Source: Pontibacter actiniarum
GTDB lineage: Bacteria; Bacteroidota; Bacteroidia; Cytophagales; Hymenobacteraceae
Assembly (NCBI RefSeq): GCF_003585765.1
Contig: NZ_CP021235.1
Span: forward strand, 1,984,001 to 2,048,000
Length of the DNA: 64,000 nucleotides
Direction: 5' to 3'
The notes beneath the pieces were generated by a model that searched no databases, was not told the origin of the DNA, and saw only the letters and a list, made by a program, of their open reading frames with translations. A program made the position numbers and the translations under genes. This document shows positions 26,086 to 33,946 of the stretch, one piece after another (positions within the stretch are counted from its first letter, which is position 1; each line of letters starts with the position of its first letter).

Positions 26086-26190
26086 AAATTTATAGGTCCC
26101 AAACTGGGCAGGTGTTAGCACCTTTACGGCCGCGGCCGTGGTTGCTAGAGGTTCGCTGAGCCTGCTCTCTCCCCTCTTCTTTATAAATCT
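26086..26190 (-). ncRNA. SAM-I-like (S-box) riboswitch
   Basis: Read on the minus strand the element has the S-box order. P1: AGATTTATA (26182-26190) pairs with TATAAATTT (26086-26094), nine pairs with one G-U. P2: AGAGG/CCTCT closes a part with GAGAGAGCAGGCTCAGCGAA, comparable to the consensus GAGGGA-GGCCC-GAA. Then the invariant AGCAACC, P3 as ACGGCC/GGCCGT, AAAGGTGCTAA matching the GGTGCTAA core, CACCTGCC, and P4 CCCA/TGGG before P1 closes. The core GCAACC...GGTGCTAA...CCTGC is the hallmark of SAM-I. It begins about ten bases after the predicted transcription start. No terminator-type hairpin with a U-run is obvious, so control could be at translation or through the leader peptide. Confidence 0.78.
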
Positions 26191-26205
26191 TGCATAAAGA
26201 TGCCA

Positions 26206-26238
26206 CAAAGGTAAAAGCAGCCGCGCGACAAAATCAAA
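26206..26238 (-). promoter_or_regulatory. Promoter of the riboswitch-NhaC transcript
   Basis: Minus-strand TTTG at 26235-26238 and TACCTTTG at 26206-26213, spaced 21 bases, fit the Bacteroidota -33/-7 pattern. The expected start near 26200 falls just before riboswitch stem P1. Confidence 0.65.
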
Positions 26239-26361
26239 CCTTTTCGGAAACTTCTAAGAACATTTATATTCCAGTACGGCTATTATTCAGTGTCTAAACT
26301 TGCATCTGTGCCGAAAATCCGGCAAGTTTAATGTTCTGAAAAATCACCCAAAACAACCAAT

Positions 26362-27282
26362 ATGAAGTATACCGCTACTGCTTTTTTTGCCCTGCTGCTG
26401 GCGAGCGCCAGCTTTACCGCCTGTACCAAAAACCCTTATGCCAGCACCAACAAAGCGCACAAGAAACAGCTGAAGACCTACGCCAGGCAGCTCCGCACAG
26501 TTCCGGCCACTATCCCAGGCGAGGAGCGCCTGCAGCAGGGGGATTACTGGGTGGGCACCACCAACTTCAGCATGCGGCGCCCTAACTTCGTGGTAATTCA
26601 CCACACGGCGCAGAACTCCACCGACCACACGCTCAAGACGTTTACGATGCCGAAGACCCAGGTGAGCGCGCACTATGTGATCGGCCGCGACGGCAAAGTA
26701 TACCACATGCTGAACGACAACCTGCGCGCCTGGCACGGGGGCAACAGCCGCTGGGGCAACGACCGGGACCTGAACTCCTCCTCCATCGGCATTGAGCTGG
26801 ACAACAACGGGCTGGAGCCTTTTTCGGAGGAGCAGATCAACAGCCTGCTGGACGTACTTGCCATGCTGAAGGAGACGCACGGCATCCCGGCCGCCAACTT
26901 CATAGGCCACTCTGACATTGCCCCGACGCGCAAGAACGACCCGAACCGCACCTTCCCGTGGAAGAAACTGGCGGATGCCGGGTACGGCCTGTGGTACGAC
27001 GAGGGGGTGGTGGAGAAGTACCTGCAGCCGGCCGCGCCGATCACGGTTCTCGACAGCACCGGCACAAAACCTGCGCTTATACTGCAGCCGACCGACTCTG
27101 TTTCCACCATTCCTCCTCACTTTAACCCCAAGGACGCGCTCCGCATCATTGGCTACGATACCCGCGACATGCCAGCCGCCATCAAGGCGTTTAAGCTGCA
27201 CTTTATCCAACACGAGGTAGACACGGTGCTGACGGCAAAAGACAAAATCGTACTTTACAACCTGTACCAAAAGTATTTGTAG
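26362..27282 (+). CDS. N-acetylmuramoyl-L-alanine amidase (Amidase_2), lipoprotein
   Basis: A 306-residue amidase that cuts the bond between MurNAc and the L-Ala of the stem peptide. The N-terminus has a lipobox (SFTAC, Cys near 20), so it is anchored to a membrane, probably the outer one. The Amidase_2 zinc site is visible: FVVIHHTAQNS near 76-86 with the first His pair, GRDGKVYHMLNDNLRAWHGG, SSIGIELDNNG, and FIGHSDIAPTRKNDPNRTF near 175-195 with the last His. Compared with AmiD it has an extra C-terminal part (about 90 residues) ending in YDTRDMPAAIKAFKLHFIQ, a helical PG-binding-like repeat. Start ATG 26362 gives the signal peptide. Confidence 0.9.
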   Translation: MKYTATAFFALLLASASFTACTKNPYASTNKAHKKQLKTYARQLRTVPATIPGEERLQQGDYWVGTTNFSMRRPNFVVIHHTAQNSTDHTLKTFTMPKTQVSAHYVIGRDGKVYHMLNDNLRAWHGGNSRWGNDRDLNSSSIGIELDNNGLEPFSEEQINSLLDVLAMLKETHGIPAANFIGHSDIAPTRKNDPNRTFPWKKLADAGYGLWYDEGVVEKYLQPAAPITVLDSTGTKPALILQPTDSVSTIPPHFNPKDALRIIGYDTRDMPAAIKAFKLHFIQHEVDTVLTAKDKIVLYNLYQKYL

Positions 27283-27704
27283 CAGTTACTTCTTGAAACT
27301 AACACAAGCTGTGATGTGCAATTTGAAGCTTCCTAACGGTTGATTGAAGCGCACGCTTATCTCTCTACCCCTTTCAAAGGGGGCTTGGCAGAAGCTCCGT
27401 CAGCCGTGGCTATTGGAAATGATCCCAGTCTTTCCGTTGAGCGCCTTGTAGCTTTCCGGTGCCGCGCGAGCGGCAGCCGTTAGGCAGGAAAGATACACAG
27501 CGCGATGCGGGAAGACGAGGCCCCGCGGCCGGGAGCGCACCAAAGCTAGAAGTGAAACTTAGCAGAAGCGAACCTGAAGGATGAACAACAGCCAGAAAGT
27601 ATAGCTCATTCCAAGTAGCAGAAAGCAGCGGCAGTTAGCGCAAAAAAAAATTGCACACACCAAGAGAATTTATCATACTCATCCACAGAAGCTCCAAAAC
27701 AAAC
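27283..27704. other. Non-coding gap with GC-rich hairpins
   Basis: About 480 bases lie between the amidase stop and the DUF819 stop, including the terminator listed next. I find no coding frame. The stretch holds CCCCTTT-AAAGGGG dyads (near 27368-27383), a six-bp stem TGCCGC/GCGGCA closed by a GCGA tetraloop (near 27450-27470) and a GCGGG/CCCGC dyad near 27503-27530. It may be a decayed gene, an interspersed repeat or a structured RNA. I see no promoter that decides between these. Confidence 0.4.
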
Positions 27705-27742
27705 CGGCCCCGGCAGAAGATAACGATCTCCTGGCGGGGCCG
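27705..27742 (-). terminator. Terminator of the DUF819 gene
   Basis: Eight-bp stem CGGCCCCG (27705-27712) with CGGGGCCG (27735-27742); on the minus strand it is followed by a T-rich tract. It lies 22 bases beyond the stop codon. Confidence 0.7.
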
Positions 27743-27763
27743 ATTCATGTAAGCTATACTTGC

Positions 27764-29023
27764 CTAGGCCAGCATGTTCCATACATACTGCAGCATCAGC
27801 CCGCAGAGGTAAGCGCCATAGGTGCCCACGGCATACCCGAGCACGGCCAGCAGCACGCCCACCGGCGCCAGAAACTTGTTGAAGGCCACCGCCACGATTG
27901 GTGCAGAGGCTGCCCCGCCGATGTTGGCCTGGCTGCCCACCGCCACATAGAAAAAAGGTGCCCGGATAATACGCGCCACCACCAGCATAATGATGATGTG
28001 GAAGATGATCCAGAGCGCCCCCACCAGGAACAGCTTCGGGTTATCCAGCACAGCGGCCAGGTCCATGCTCATGCCGATGGTGGCCACCAGGAAGTACAGG
28101 AAAACGGTGCCGAAGCGCGAGGCGCCATAGCTCTCCAGCTCACTGGCTTTGGTAAACGAAAGCACCAGCCCGGCCGTGGTGGCAAGGATCACCAGCCAGA
28201 AAAAGCCGCTGGTGATAGAGTAGGTTTCCAGCGCCGGGAAGTTCTCGGCAAAGTACGGCGCAATGATATCGGCCAGGAAATGCGACAGCCCTGTAAAGCC
28301 AAACGCAACCCCCAGCACGATCATGGTGGTAGTGGCGGTAGGGATAACGCGCTTGCCCGCCTGCAGGCCCTCCAGGCGCTCCTCCAGCTCCCTGATCGGG
28401 CGACTATCGGCGTTCAGCAGCTTGTCGATCTTCTCCGGCTTCTGCGACCAGTACAGCAGGAAGCCCATCCACACGTTGGCCACCAGCACGTCTACCGCAA
28501 TCATCTGCCCAAAGGCTTCCTTGCTCGCACCGAAAACCTCCAGCATGGCCGCCTGGTTTGCGCCGCCGCCTATCCAGCTTCCGGAGATCGTGGACAGGCC
28601 TTTCCATACTTCATCGGTCCCGGTGTACAGCACATCCGGAAAGGCAGAGCCGACCAGGAACAGCGCCAGCGGGCCGCCCAGCATCACCCCTACCGTACCG
28701 GCAAAGAACATGATCACCGCTTTGCTGCCCAGCATGCGCAGCGACTTAAAGTCGATGCTGAGGGTGAGCAGGATAAGCGAGGCAGGCAGAAAGAAGCGCG
28801 AGGCCACAAAGTACAGCTGCGAGGTTTCGCCTGAGATGATGTTAAACGTGTTGAGCAGGGCCGGCAGGAAGTAGCACAGCAGCACCGACGGCACTACCTT
28901 GTAAAACTTAAGCCAAAAGCGGTTGGAACTGGCGGAGGTTTGAAAGACGATAGCCAGGATGACGAGCAGGATGCCCAGCACCACGGCCTCATTCGTAATC
29001 AGCGGAGCGCTAGATTCGGTCAT
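27764..29023 (-). CDS. DUF819 family membrane protein
   Basis: A 419-residue integral membrane protein (YjcL-like, DUF819). About eleven hydrophobic segments are visible. Family blocks are LPASLILLTLSIDFKSLRML near 80-100, GSWIGGGANQAAMLEVFGAS near 150-170, and SQANIGGAASAPIVAVAFNK near 365-385. The two Gly-rich re-entrant-like stretches suggest a transporter with inverted repeats, but no substrate is known. A long cytoplasmic loop (about 195-225) is charged. It is monocistronic; the promoter lies in the 276-base gap to the divergent serine hydrolase. Function unknown. Confidence 0.87.
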   Translation of the reverse strand: MTESSAPLITNEAVVLGILLVILAIVFQTSASSNRFWLKFYKVVPSVLLCYFLPALLNTFNIISGETSQLYFVASRFFLPASLILLTLSIDFKSLRMLGSKAVIMFFAGTVGVMLGGPLALFLVGSAFPDVLYTGTDEVWKGLSTISGSWIGGGANQAAMLEVFGASKEAFGQMIAVDVLVANVWMGFLLYWSQKPEKIDKLLNADSRPIRELEERLEGLQAGKRVIPTATTTMIVLGVAFGFTGLSHFLADIIAPYFAENFPALETYSITSGFFWLVILATTAGLVLSFTKASELESYGASRFGTVFLYFLVATIGMSMDLAAVLDNPKLFLVGALWIIFHIIIMLVVARIIRAPFFYVAVGSQANIGGAASAPIVAVAFNKFLAPVGVLLAVLGYAVGTYGAYLCGLMLQYVWNMLA

Positions 29024-29299
29024 GGGTTGGTTTAGTGTTAGTCGTTAAGGGTGAATGTTTCGCTCTGAGCCGGTTGCAGCCTCACTCGGATCACCTGTTC
29101 GGGGCCGGGACGCTACCGGTCAGAAGCTTTAAAGTTAGAACTACAAACGCCCATTGCCAACACCTGCGGCCGATTTAAGGCAAATTTTGTTCGGCAGGAA
29201 GCGTTCCGGTGCAAAAGAGCAGGCGCAACAGCTGGTTTCTTCTCCCGCTTTCCTATTTTTGGCACGTTAAGCAAGTATAAAACAGTACAACCCAGCGCC

Positions 29300-30349
29300 A
29301 TGCCCACACTCCAGGAAAGCCTTGACCGTTTACTACACAGCAACTACCGCAACAACAGCCCCGGTGCAGCCGTGCTGGTGGCTAAAGCAGGCGAGCCACT
29401 GTACCAGGGCAGCGCGGGCCTGGCCGATGTTGGCTCCGGCGCCGACCTCACCCCTTCCACAAACTTCCGGATGGCCTCCGTGTCGAAGCAGTTTACGGCG
29501 ATGTGTGTGCACCTGCTTTCCCAGAAAAATGCCTTGCATCTAACAGACAGCCTCTGTGCATACTTCCCGGAGCTGGCACACTTTGCCGAAGCAACGCTGA
29601 ACCACCTGCTGAACCACACCTCCGGGCTGCCGGACTTCGAAGAGCACCTACCTGCCAGCCAGGTAATACAACTGACCGATGAGGACGTACTGCAGCTTAC
29701 GGCAGCACAGCAGCGCCTTCTCTTCTCCCCCGGCACGCAATACCGCTACAGCAACACAGCCTATGTGCTGCTGGGCCTTTTAGTGGAGCGTGTTTCCGGC
29801 ATGGCCTACGCTGAGTTCCTGCAGGAGCACATTTTCCGGCCGCTGCATATGCACAACTCCCGGCTGTACCACCCAGCTGCCGATATTCCCCACCGGGCGA
29901 TGGGTTATGCGTTTAGTGAAAGTGGCGAGCTTGTACTTTCGGACCAGGGTATCGGAACCGCCACCCGCGGGGATGGCTGCATTTACATCTCCCTCTCCGA
30001 TTACCAGAAGTGGCATAAGGCTCTCTCGGGCAATACTGTATTTAACATAACAATCACACCAAACACCAATCCAAGCGTTATCGACCGTACGCAGGGCTGG
30101 CATTACCACATGGGCTGGTTCTTTGCCGAGGTAGGCAATGGCACCCGCGAGTTCTTCCACAGCGGCGATACCTCGGGCTTCACCAACCTCGTGATTCGGC
30201 TACCGCAGCGTGAGGTATTGATCGCCTGCTTCTCCAACATCGCCGACAACTGGGCTTTTCTGGGTGAGTTATTAGATGCGTTAGCGCAGTTTCCGGAGCT
30301 ATGCCTTGGTTCGCCCCTGGTAAGGCACCTGCAACAGCTGACGCGTTAA
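29300..30349 (+). CDS. Serine hydrolase, beta-lactamase/class C fold
   Basis: A 349-residue protein of the beta-lactamase-related (PF00144) family. The SxxK motif is SVSK near residue 58 (RMASVSKQFTAM), the second motif YSN in YRYSNTAYVLLGLL near 152, and the third HSGDTSGFTN near 285. No signal peptide is obvious (it starts MPTLQESLDRLLH), so it may be cytoplasmic. Such proteins are esterases, D-aminopeptidases or DD-peptidases; the class cannot be chosen from motifs. Its neighbourhood is rich in cell-wall genes. A TATTTTTG element at 29254-29261 could be the -7 box. Confidence 0.83.
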   Translation: MPTLQESLDRLLHSNYRNNSPGAAVLVAKAGEPLYQGSAGLADVGSGADLTPSTNFRMASVSKQFTAMCVHLLSQKNALHLTDSLCAYFPELAHFAEATLNHLLNHTSGLPDFEEHLPASQVIQLTDEDVLQLTAAQQRLLFSPGTQYRYSNTAYVLLGLLVERVSGMAYAEFLQEHIFRPLHMHNSRLYHPAADIPHRAMGYAFSESGELVLSDQGIGTATRGDGCIYISLSDYQKWHKALSGNTVFNITITPNTNPSVIDRTQGWHYHMGWFFAEVGNGTREFFHSGDTSGFTNLVIRLPQREVLIACFSNIADNWAFLGELLDALAQFPELCLGSPLVRHLQQLTR

Positions 30350-30373
30350 CCGCTGAACGCCTACGGGAGAAAC

Positions 30374-30402
30374 AAAAAAAGAGGCGCCTCCCGACGCCTC
30401 TT
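30374..30402 (-). terminator. Terminator of the NlpC/P60 operon
   Basis: Stem AAGAGGCG / CGCCTCTT with an 8-base loop; on the minus strand it is followed by seven T. It lies 24 bases after the stop of the C40 peptidase gene. Confidence 0.8.
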
Positions 30403-30425
30403 CAAAGTATAAAATCTTGTTTTTC

Positions 30426-31601
30426 TTATTGATACAGGTTGGTCTCACGAAGATCGACCACGGCATCCTCCGGAGTAACGCGCTTGGCGCGAAGGAAACG
30501 CTTCAGCTCCGACTCATCAAAGTTCGCAGCGCTTGGGTTCATACTGCTGATGCGCACACGGCCCGCAGAGTGAATAAACTCCTGATCGCCGCCGATCCAC
30601 ATCCCCACATGCACCACCCGCTCAGACTTGTCGTCGGTGGCCGGCACCCCGAAGAACAGCAGATCGCCTGGCTGCATGTTATCCCAGCCGTTGGAGGTAT
30701 CAACTAACTCCCCGATGTGTACCTGCTGCGAGGCATCACGCGGCAATACCAGGCCATTCATAAAGTACACTGTTTTGGTGAAGCCGCTGCAGTCTACGCC
30801 TTTAAACGAAGTGCCGCCCCACAGGTACGGCAGGCCCAGGAGCTGCTTGCTCGTGCTCACGAGGTTATCGCCGTTGGGCTGGCGGCTGGCCACCCACTCA
30901 TCATACTTCACAGCTTCTGAGGCAGGCACAAAACCGGTTCTCCCATCCGGGAAAGACACCTCGTAGAAGTTGCCCTGCTTCTGTTTCAGCGCCAGCACAT
31001 CGCCGTACACCATATCCGACACGGTACCCCCCGCGGTACTGGTGCCTTCATAGGCAAAGCCGTACGGTTTGGTGTAGAGCAGTTTCGGGCTTTTCTGCCA
31101 GGCATCGAAGGTGGTTTTGTCCATCAGCGTAACGCCGCTGGCATCTACCCAAGCGAGGTACTTGTCCGGGGTTTGCACCAGGTACCACCCGCTTTTCTTT
31201 TTATACACCTGCACCGGCGTACCCATCGTGGCCTGCGTGGCCAGCTCGGCTGGGTGCTTCGGATCGGAGCGCAGGTTGGCAACCGATATCGTGATCACAC
31301 CGAAGTTCTTTCCTTCGAGATCCGCCGCCGGCAGTACCTGTATGCTGTCTACATAGCTGATGTTTTCTGCCTTAAGCTTATTCAGCAACTCCGCTTTTGC
31401 CGCCGGCATGTTCGTTTCACCGGCCAGCACCTCGCCTCTTTGCTCCACGCTGAACAGCGCGACACGCTTATCCGGCGCGTACTGCTGACGGACGTTTTCT
31501 ATGTGCGGCTCCAGATCAGAGGCTGAAGAAACCGTGGTTTCTTTTCCCGGAGAGCAGGCCATCAGGAGGCCAAGGGCAAAAATAAGATAGTTCTTTTTCA
31601 T
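30426..31601 (-). CDS. NlpC/P60 (C40) cysteine peptidase lipoprotein with SH3 domains
   Basis: About 391 residues from ATG 31599-31601 (an adjacent ATG at 31604 is equally possible). The lipobox is LLMAC with Cys near 16. Two SH3b-like regions follow (ISVANLRSDPKHPAELATQA near 130 and YGDVLALKQKQGNFYEVSF near 225). The C-terminal catalytic domain has FKGVDCSGFTKTVYF with the nucleophile Cys near 270, HVGMWIGGDQEFIHSAG with His, and the third polar residue beyond. This is the arrangement of gamma-D-Glu-diamino acid endopeptidases (YkfC, BT_1314-like). Together with the upstream epimerase it fits murein peptide breakdown: it would release L-Ala-D-Glu for the epimerase. Confidence 0.88.
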   Translation of the reverse strand: MKKNYLIFALGLLMACSPGKETTVSSASDLEPHIENVRQQYAPDKRVALFSVEQRGEVLAGETNMPAAKAELLNKLKAENISYVDSIQVLPAADLEGKNFGVITISVANLRSDPKHPAELATQATMGTPVQVYKKKSGWYLVQTPDKYLAWVDASGVTLMDKTTFDAWQKSPKLLYTKPYGFAYEGTSTAGGTVSDMVYGDVLALKQKQGNFYEVSFPDGRTGFVPASEAVKYDEWVASRQPNGDNLVSTSKQLLGLPYLWGGTSFKGVDCSGFTKTVYFMNGLVLPRDASQQVHIGELVDTSNGWDNMQPGDLLFFGVPATDDKSERVVHVGMWIGGDQEFIHSAGRVRISSMNPSAANFDESELKRFLRAKRVTPEDAVVDLRETNLYQ

Positions 31602-31700
31602 CATGTTTTTATTACTGCCTGCGCTGCAAATTTTGCCTGCAGCGGCCGCAGTGTATGCGTTGAAGGTTAGATACACGTATAAAAGTAGCCGGGCATTGCC

Positions 31701-32789
31701 TTACCTTATGACAATTTCCGGTACAAATTGGTTTATTGCCTCCGTCAGCCGCTGCAGGTCAGCCGGCGTGTGCAGGCTGTTTAGAATGACCCTTGTTACG
31801 GGCGCGCTCTCCGCAGTCGGGTAGCGAAAGCTGGAAATAAGGATTCGGTGCTCGTGCAGATGCGCCGCCAGGCTGCCGTACCTTGTGCTAAAGACCGGGT
31901 AACCGGGGATAAAGCGAAACAGCTCGCCAGGGTGCTCCAGCTGTTGCAAAAAGGTATGGATATTTTGCTGCAGGCGCTCCCTCGCCTCACTGATCAGTTC
32001 CCCAGCCTGCAGGTAGGCCTGCAGGTACGCCGGAATGGCGGGCGAAGCGCCGCCGAAGTATGAGCTGGCCTTCACCTCCTCAATCATTCTGGCGGAACCT
32101 AGTATCATACCGGCAGGTACGCCCAGCGCCTTCCCGAAGGAGCTCACCACCACTAGCTCCACGTTTTTATACTTGCTGAGCTCCGGGTATATACCCGCTC
32201 CCCCAGCTCCCCGCACCCCGAAGCCATGCGAGTCATCCACAACTAAGGTAATCTGCTTGTCTGCCGGCAGCTGAGCCACCCAGCTGAAATCGTAGCTCGT
32301 GGCCTGCAGCGGGTCCAGCGCATTGCAAACGATTACGAAAGCCTCCTGGCCTGGCTGCTTTACCTGCTCCAGCACCTGCGCCGCCCACGCATCAAAACCC
32401 ATCTCCGCATTCGCCTCCGTTGCTACGGCGGCATGGAGCCAGAGCGCCGGGTGAGCGCAGGGAGCATAGAGAAAGTGGCCCCGCTCGCGCAGCACCTGCA
32501 CCAGTGTTTGCCCCACCAGAAAGCCCGACGACATGGTGACAGCCGCCTCGGCGCCGGTAAGCTTTGCCAGTTGCTCCTCCACCAGGCCGTACACCTGCAG
32601 GCGCAGGTTGGAGCGCCGGGTGCTGGCATAGTTCGTGCCGTAGCGCCGCATGCCCGTATGCACCAGCTCCTGAAAGGCCTCGTTGCAGGCCATCCCCAGG
32701 TACGAGGTGCCGCTAAAGTAGAGAAACTCCTCCCCTTCCAGCGTAACGGTTCGCCCCGGCAGGTGATCGGTGTAGGCAGGGGTGCTCAT
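31701..32789 (-). CDS. PLP-dependent alpha-oxoamine synthase family enzyme (BioF/KBL-like)
   Basis: A 362-residue fold-type I aminotransferase-like enzyme, slightly short for BioF (about 385). The PLP lysine is in SSFGKALGVPAG near 215-226, and VDDSHGFGVRGAGGAG near 182-197 gives the Asp and His that contact the cofactor. The N-terminal YLGMACNEAFQELVHTGMRR and RYGTNYASTRRSN match the alpha-oxoamine synthase start, but GTNYASTR replaces the usual GxGGSR. Its start overlaps the epimerase stop by one base (TAATG), so it is co-translated with a murein dipeptide enzyme, not with biotin genes. The reaction is open: condensation of an amino acid with an acyl-CoA, or a changed activity on a recycled amino acid. 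Confidence 0.82.
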   Translation of the reverse strand: MSTPAYTDHLPGRTVTLEGEEFLYFSGTSYLGMACNEAFQELVHTGMRRYGTNYASTRRSNLRLQVYGLVEEQLAKLTGAEAAVTMSSGFLVGQTLVQVLRERGHFLYAPCAHPALWLHAAVATEANAEMGFDAWAAQVLEQVKQPGQEAFVIVCNALDPLQATSYDFSWVAQLPADKQITLVVDDSHGFGVRGAGGAGIYPELSKYKNVELVVVSSFGKALGVPAGMILGSARMIEEVKASSYFGGASPAIPAYLQAYLQAGELISEARERLQQNIHTFLQQLEHPGELFRFIPGYPVFSTRYGSLAAHLHEHRILISSFRYPTAESAPVTRVILNSLHTPADLQRLTEAINQFVPEIVIR

Positions 32790-33802
32790 TAGGCCAGCAG
32801 CTCTACGCCAGTACCGTTTAGCTCGCTGTACTTCACCTTGCCGAAGTCTATGGTTACGCCTTTGGCAATGTCCTTGCTCAGCAGCAGGGCACCGTCCATG
32901 TCCACGTAATCCAGCATCGGCAGCAGCTGTGCGATGGCAGAGATACCCACAGAGGACTCTGTCATGCAGCCCACCATTGTTTTCATGCCCAGGCTATGCG
33001 CCTCTTTAAGCATGCGCCGTGCGGGGGTCAGGCCGCCGCACTTCACCAGCTTCACGTTTACCCCATGGAAGTGCCCGTGGCATTTGGCTACATCGCGCTC
33101 GGTGATACAGCTCTCGTCTGCGATCAGCGGCAGCACCGACTGCTGGTACACCTGCTTCATCCCCTCCATATCGTCGGCGCGCATGGGCTGCTCAATAAAC
33201 TCCACGTTCAGCGGCTTGAGCTGCTTCGCGTTCTCAATGGTTTCCTCCACGCCCCAGGCGCAGTTGGCATCCACCCTGAACACCGCATCAGTATGCCTGC
33301 GCAGCTCTTTAATAATGGCCACGTCGTCTTTCGTGCCTAGCTTGATCTTGTAAAGCGGCCAGGGCATCTCCTTCAGCTTGTGCACCATTTTATCGATGCT
33401 GTCGATACCGATGGTATAGTCGGTGAGGGGCGTATGGTTGGTGCTGAGGCCCCACATTTTGTAAAGCGGCTGGCCCTGCATCTTTCCGAACAGGTCATGG
33501 GCGGCTATGTCCAGGGCGCACAGCGCGAAGGGATTGTCCTGTAAGTGTGGCTGCATCTGTGCCCAGAACTCCTCCGGGCTCTCCAGCTCCGTTGCCTCAA
33601 TCTTCTCCCGGATGCTCTCCAGCGCCGCCGTCATGCTCTCAATCGTGAAGCCGTAATAGGGGTTGCTGGTTGCCTCGCCATAGCCTTTGTGCTGGCCCTG
33701 CTGCAGCTCCACAATCAGGGTTGGCTGCACATCGCGCGAGTCGTAGGAAATGGTAAAGGTATGCTTCAGCGGCAGGTCAAAGGAACGGATGGTCAGTTTC
33801 AT
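32789..33802 (-). CDS. L-Ala-D/L-Glu epimerase (dipeptide epimerase, enolase superfamily)
   Basis: A 337-residue member of the muconate-lactonising subgroup of the enolase superfamily. It converts L-Ala-D-Glu from murein into L-Ala-L-Glu. YKIKLGTKDD near 156-165 holds the KxK base, VDANCAWGVEET near 189-200 and IEQPM near 217 give metal ligands, IADESCITERD near 240-250 the third, and VKLVKCGGLTPARR near 262-275 the second-base Lys. The start ATG 33800-33802 is clean. It overlaps the BioF-like gene by one base and lies in the same direction as PBP4 upstream and the C40 peptidase downstream: a murein recycling unit like ykfABCD of Bacillus in concept. Confidence 0.92.
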   Translation of the reverse strand: MKLTIRSFDLPLKHTFTISYDSRDVQPTLIVELQQGQHKGYGEATSNPYYGFTIESMTAALESIREKIEATELESPEEFWAQMQPHLQDNPFALCALDIAAHDLFGKMQGQPLYKMWGLSTNHTPLTDYTIGIDSIDKMVHKLKEMPWPLYKIKLGTKDDVAIIKELRRHTDAVFRVDANCAWGVEETIENAKQLKPLNVEFIEQPMRADDMEGMKQVYQQSVLPLIADESCITERDVAKCHGHFHGVNVKLVKCGGLTPARRMLKEAHSLGMKTMVGCMTESSVGISAIAQLLPMLDYVDMDGALLLSKDIAKGVTIDFGKVKYSELNGTGVELLA

Positions 33803-33946
33803 TCGGGTGTATGGTTATGGTTGATGTTATTGTTTTAAGGTACGTACGGAATTACAGGTAAGCCGCCTCTTCTGCTCTGCCCTTGGGCAGCTTTAAACAT
33901 GCACGTGGCGTGTGCCGCCAGCGGCGCTATACTTTGGCGCTATACG

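Noticed and set aside
25990..26208. 72-residue frame spanning the riboswitch region
   Set aside because: It would translate the riboswitch itself and begins near the predicted transcription start. Only the last 29 codons make a sensible peptide.
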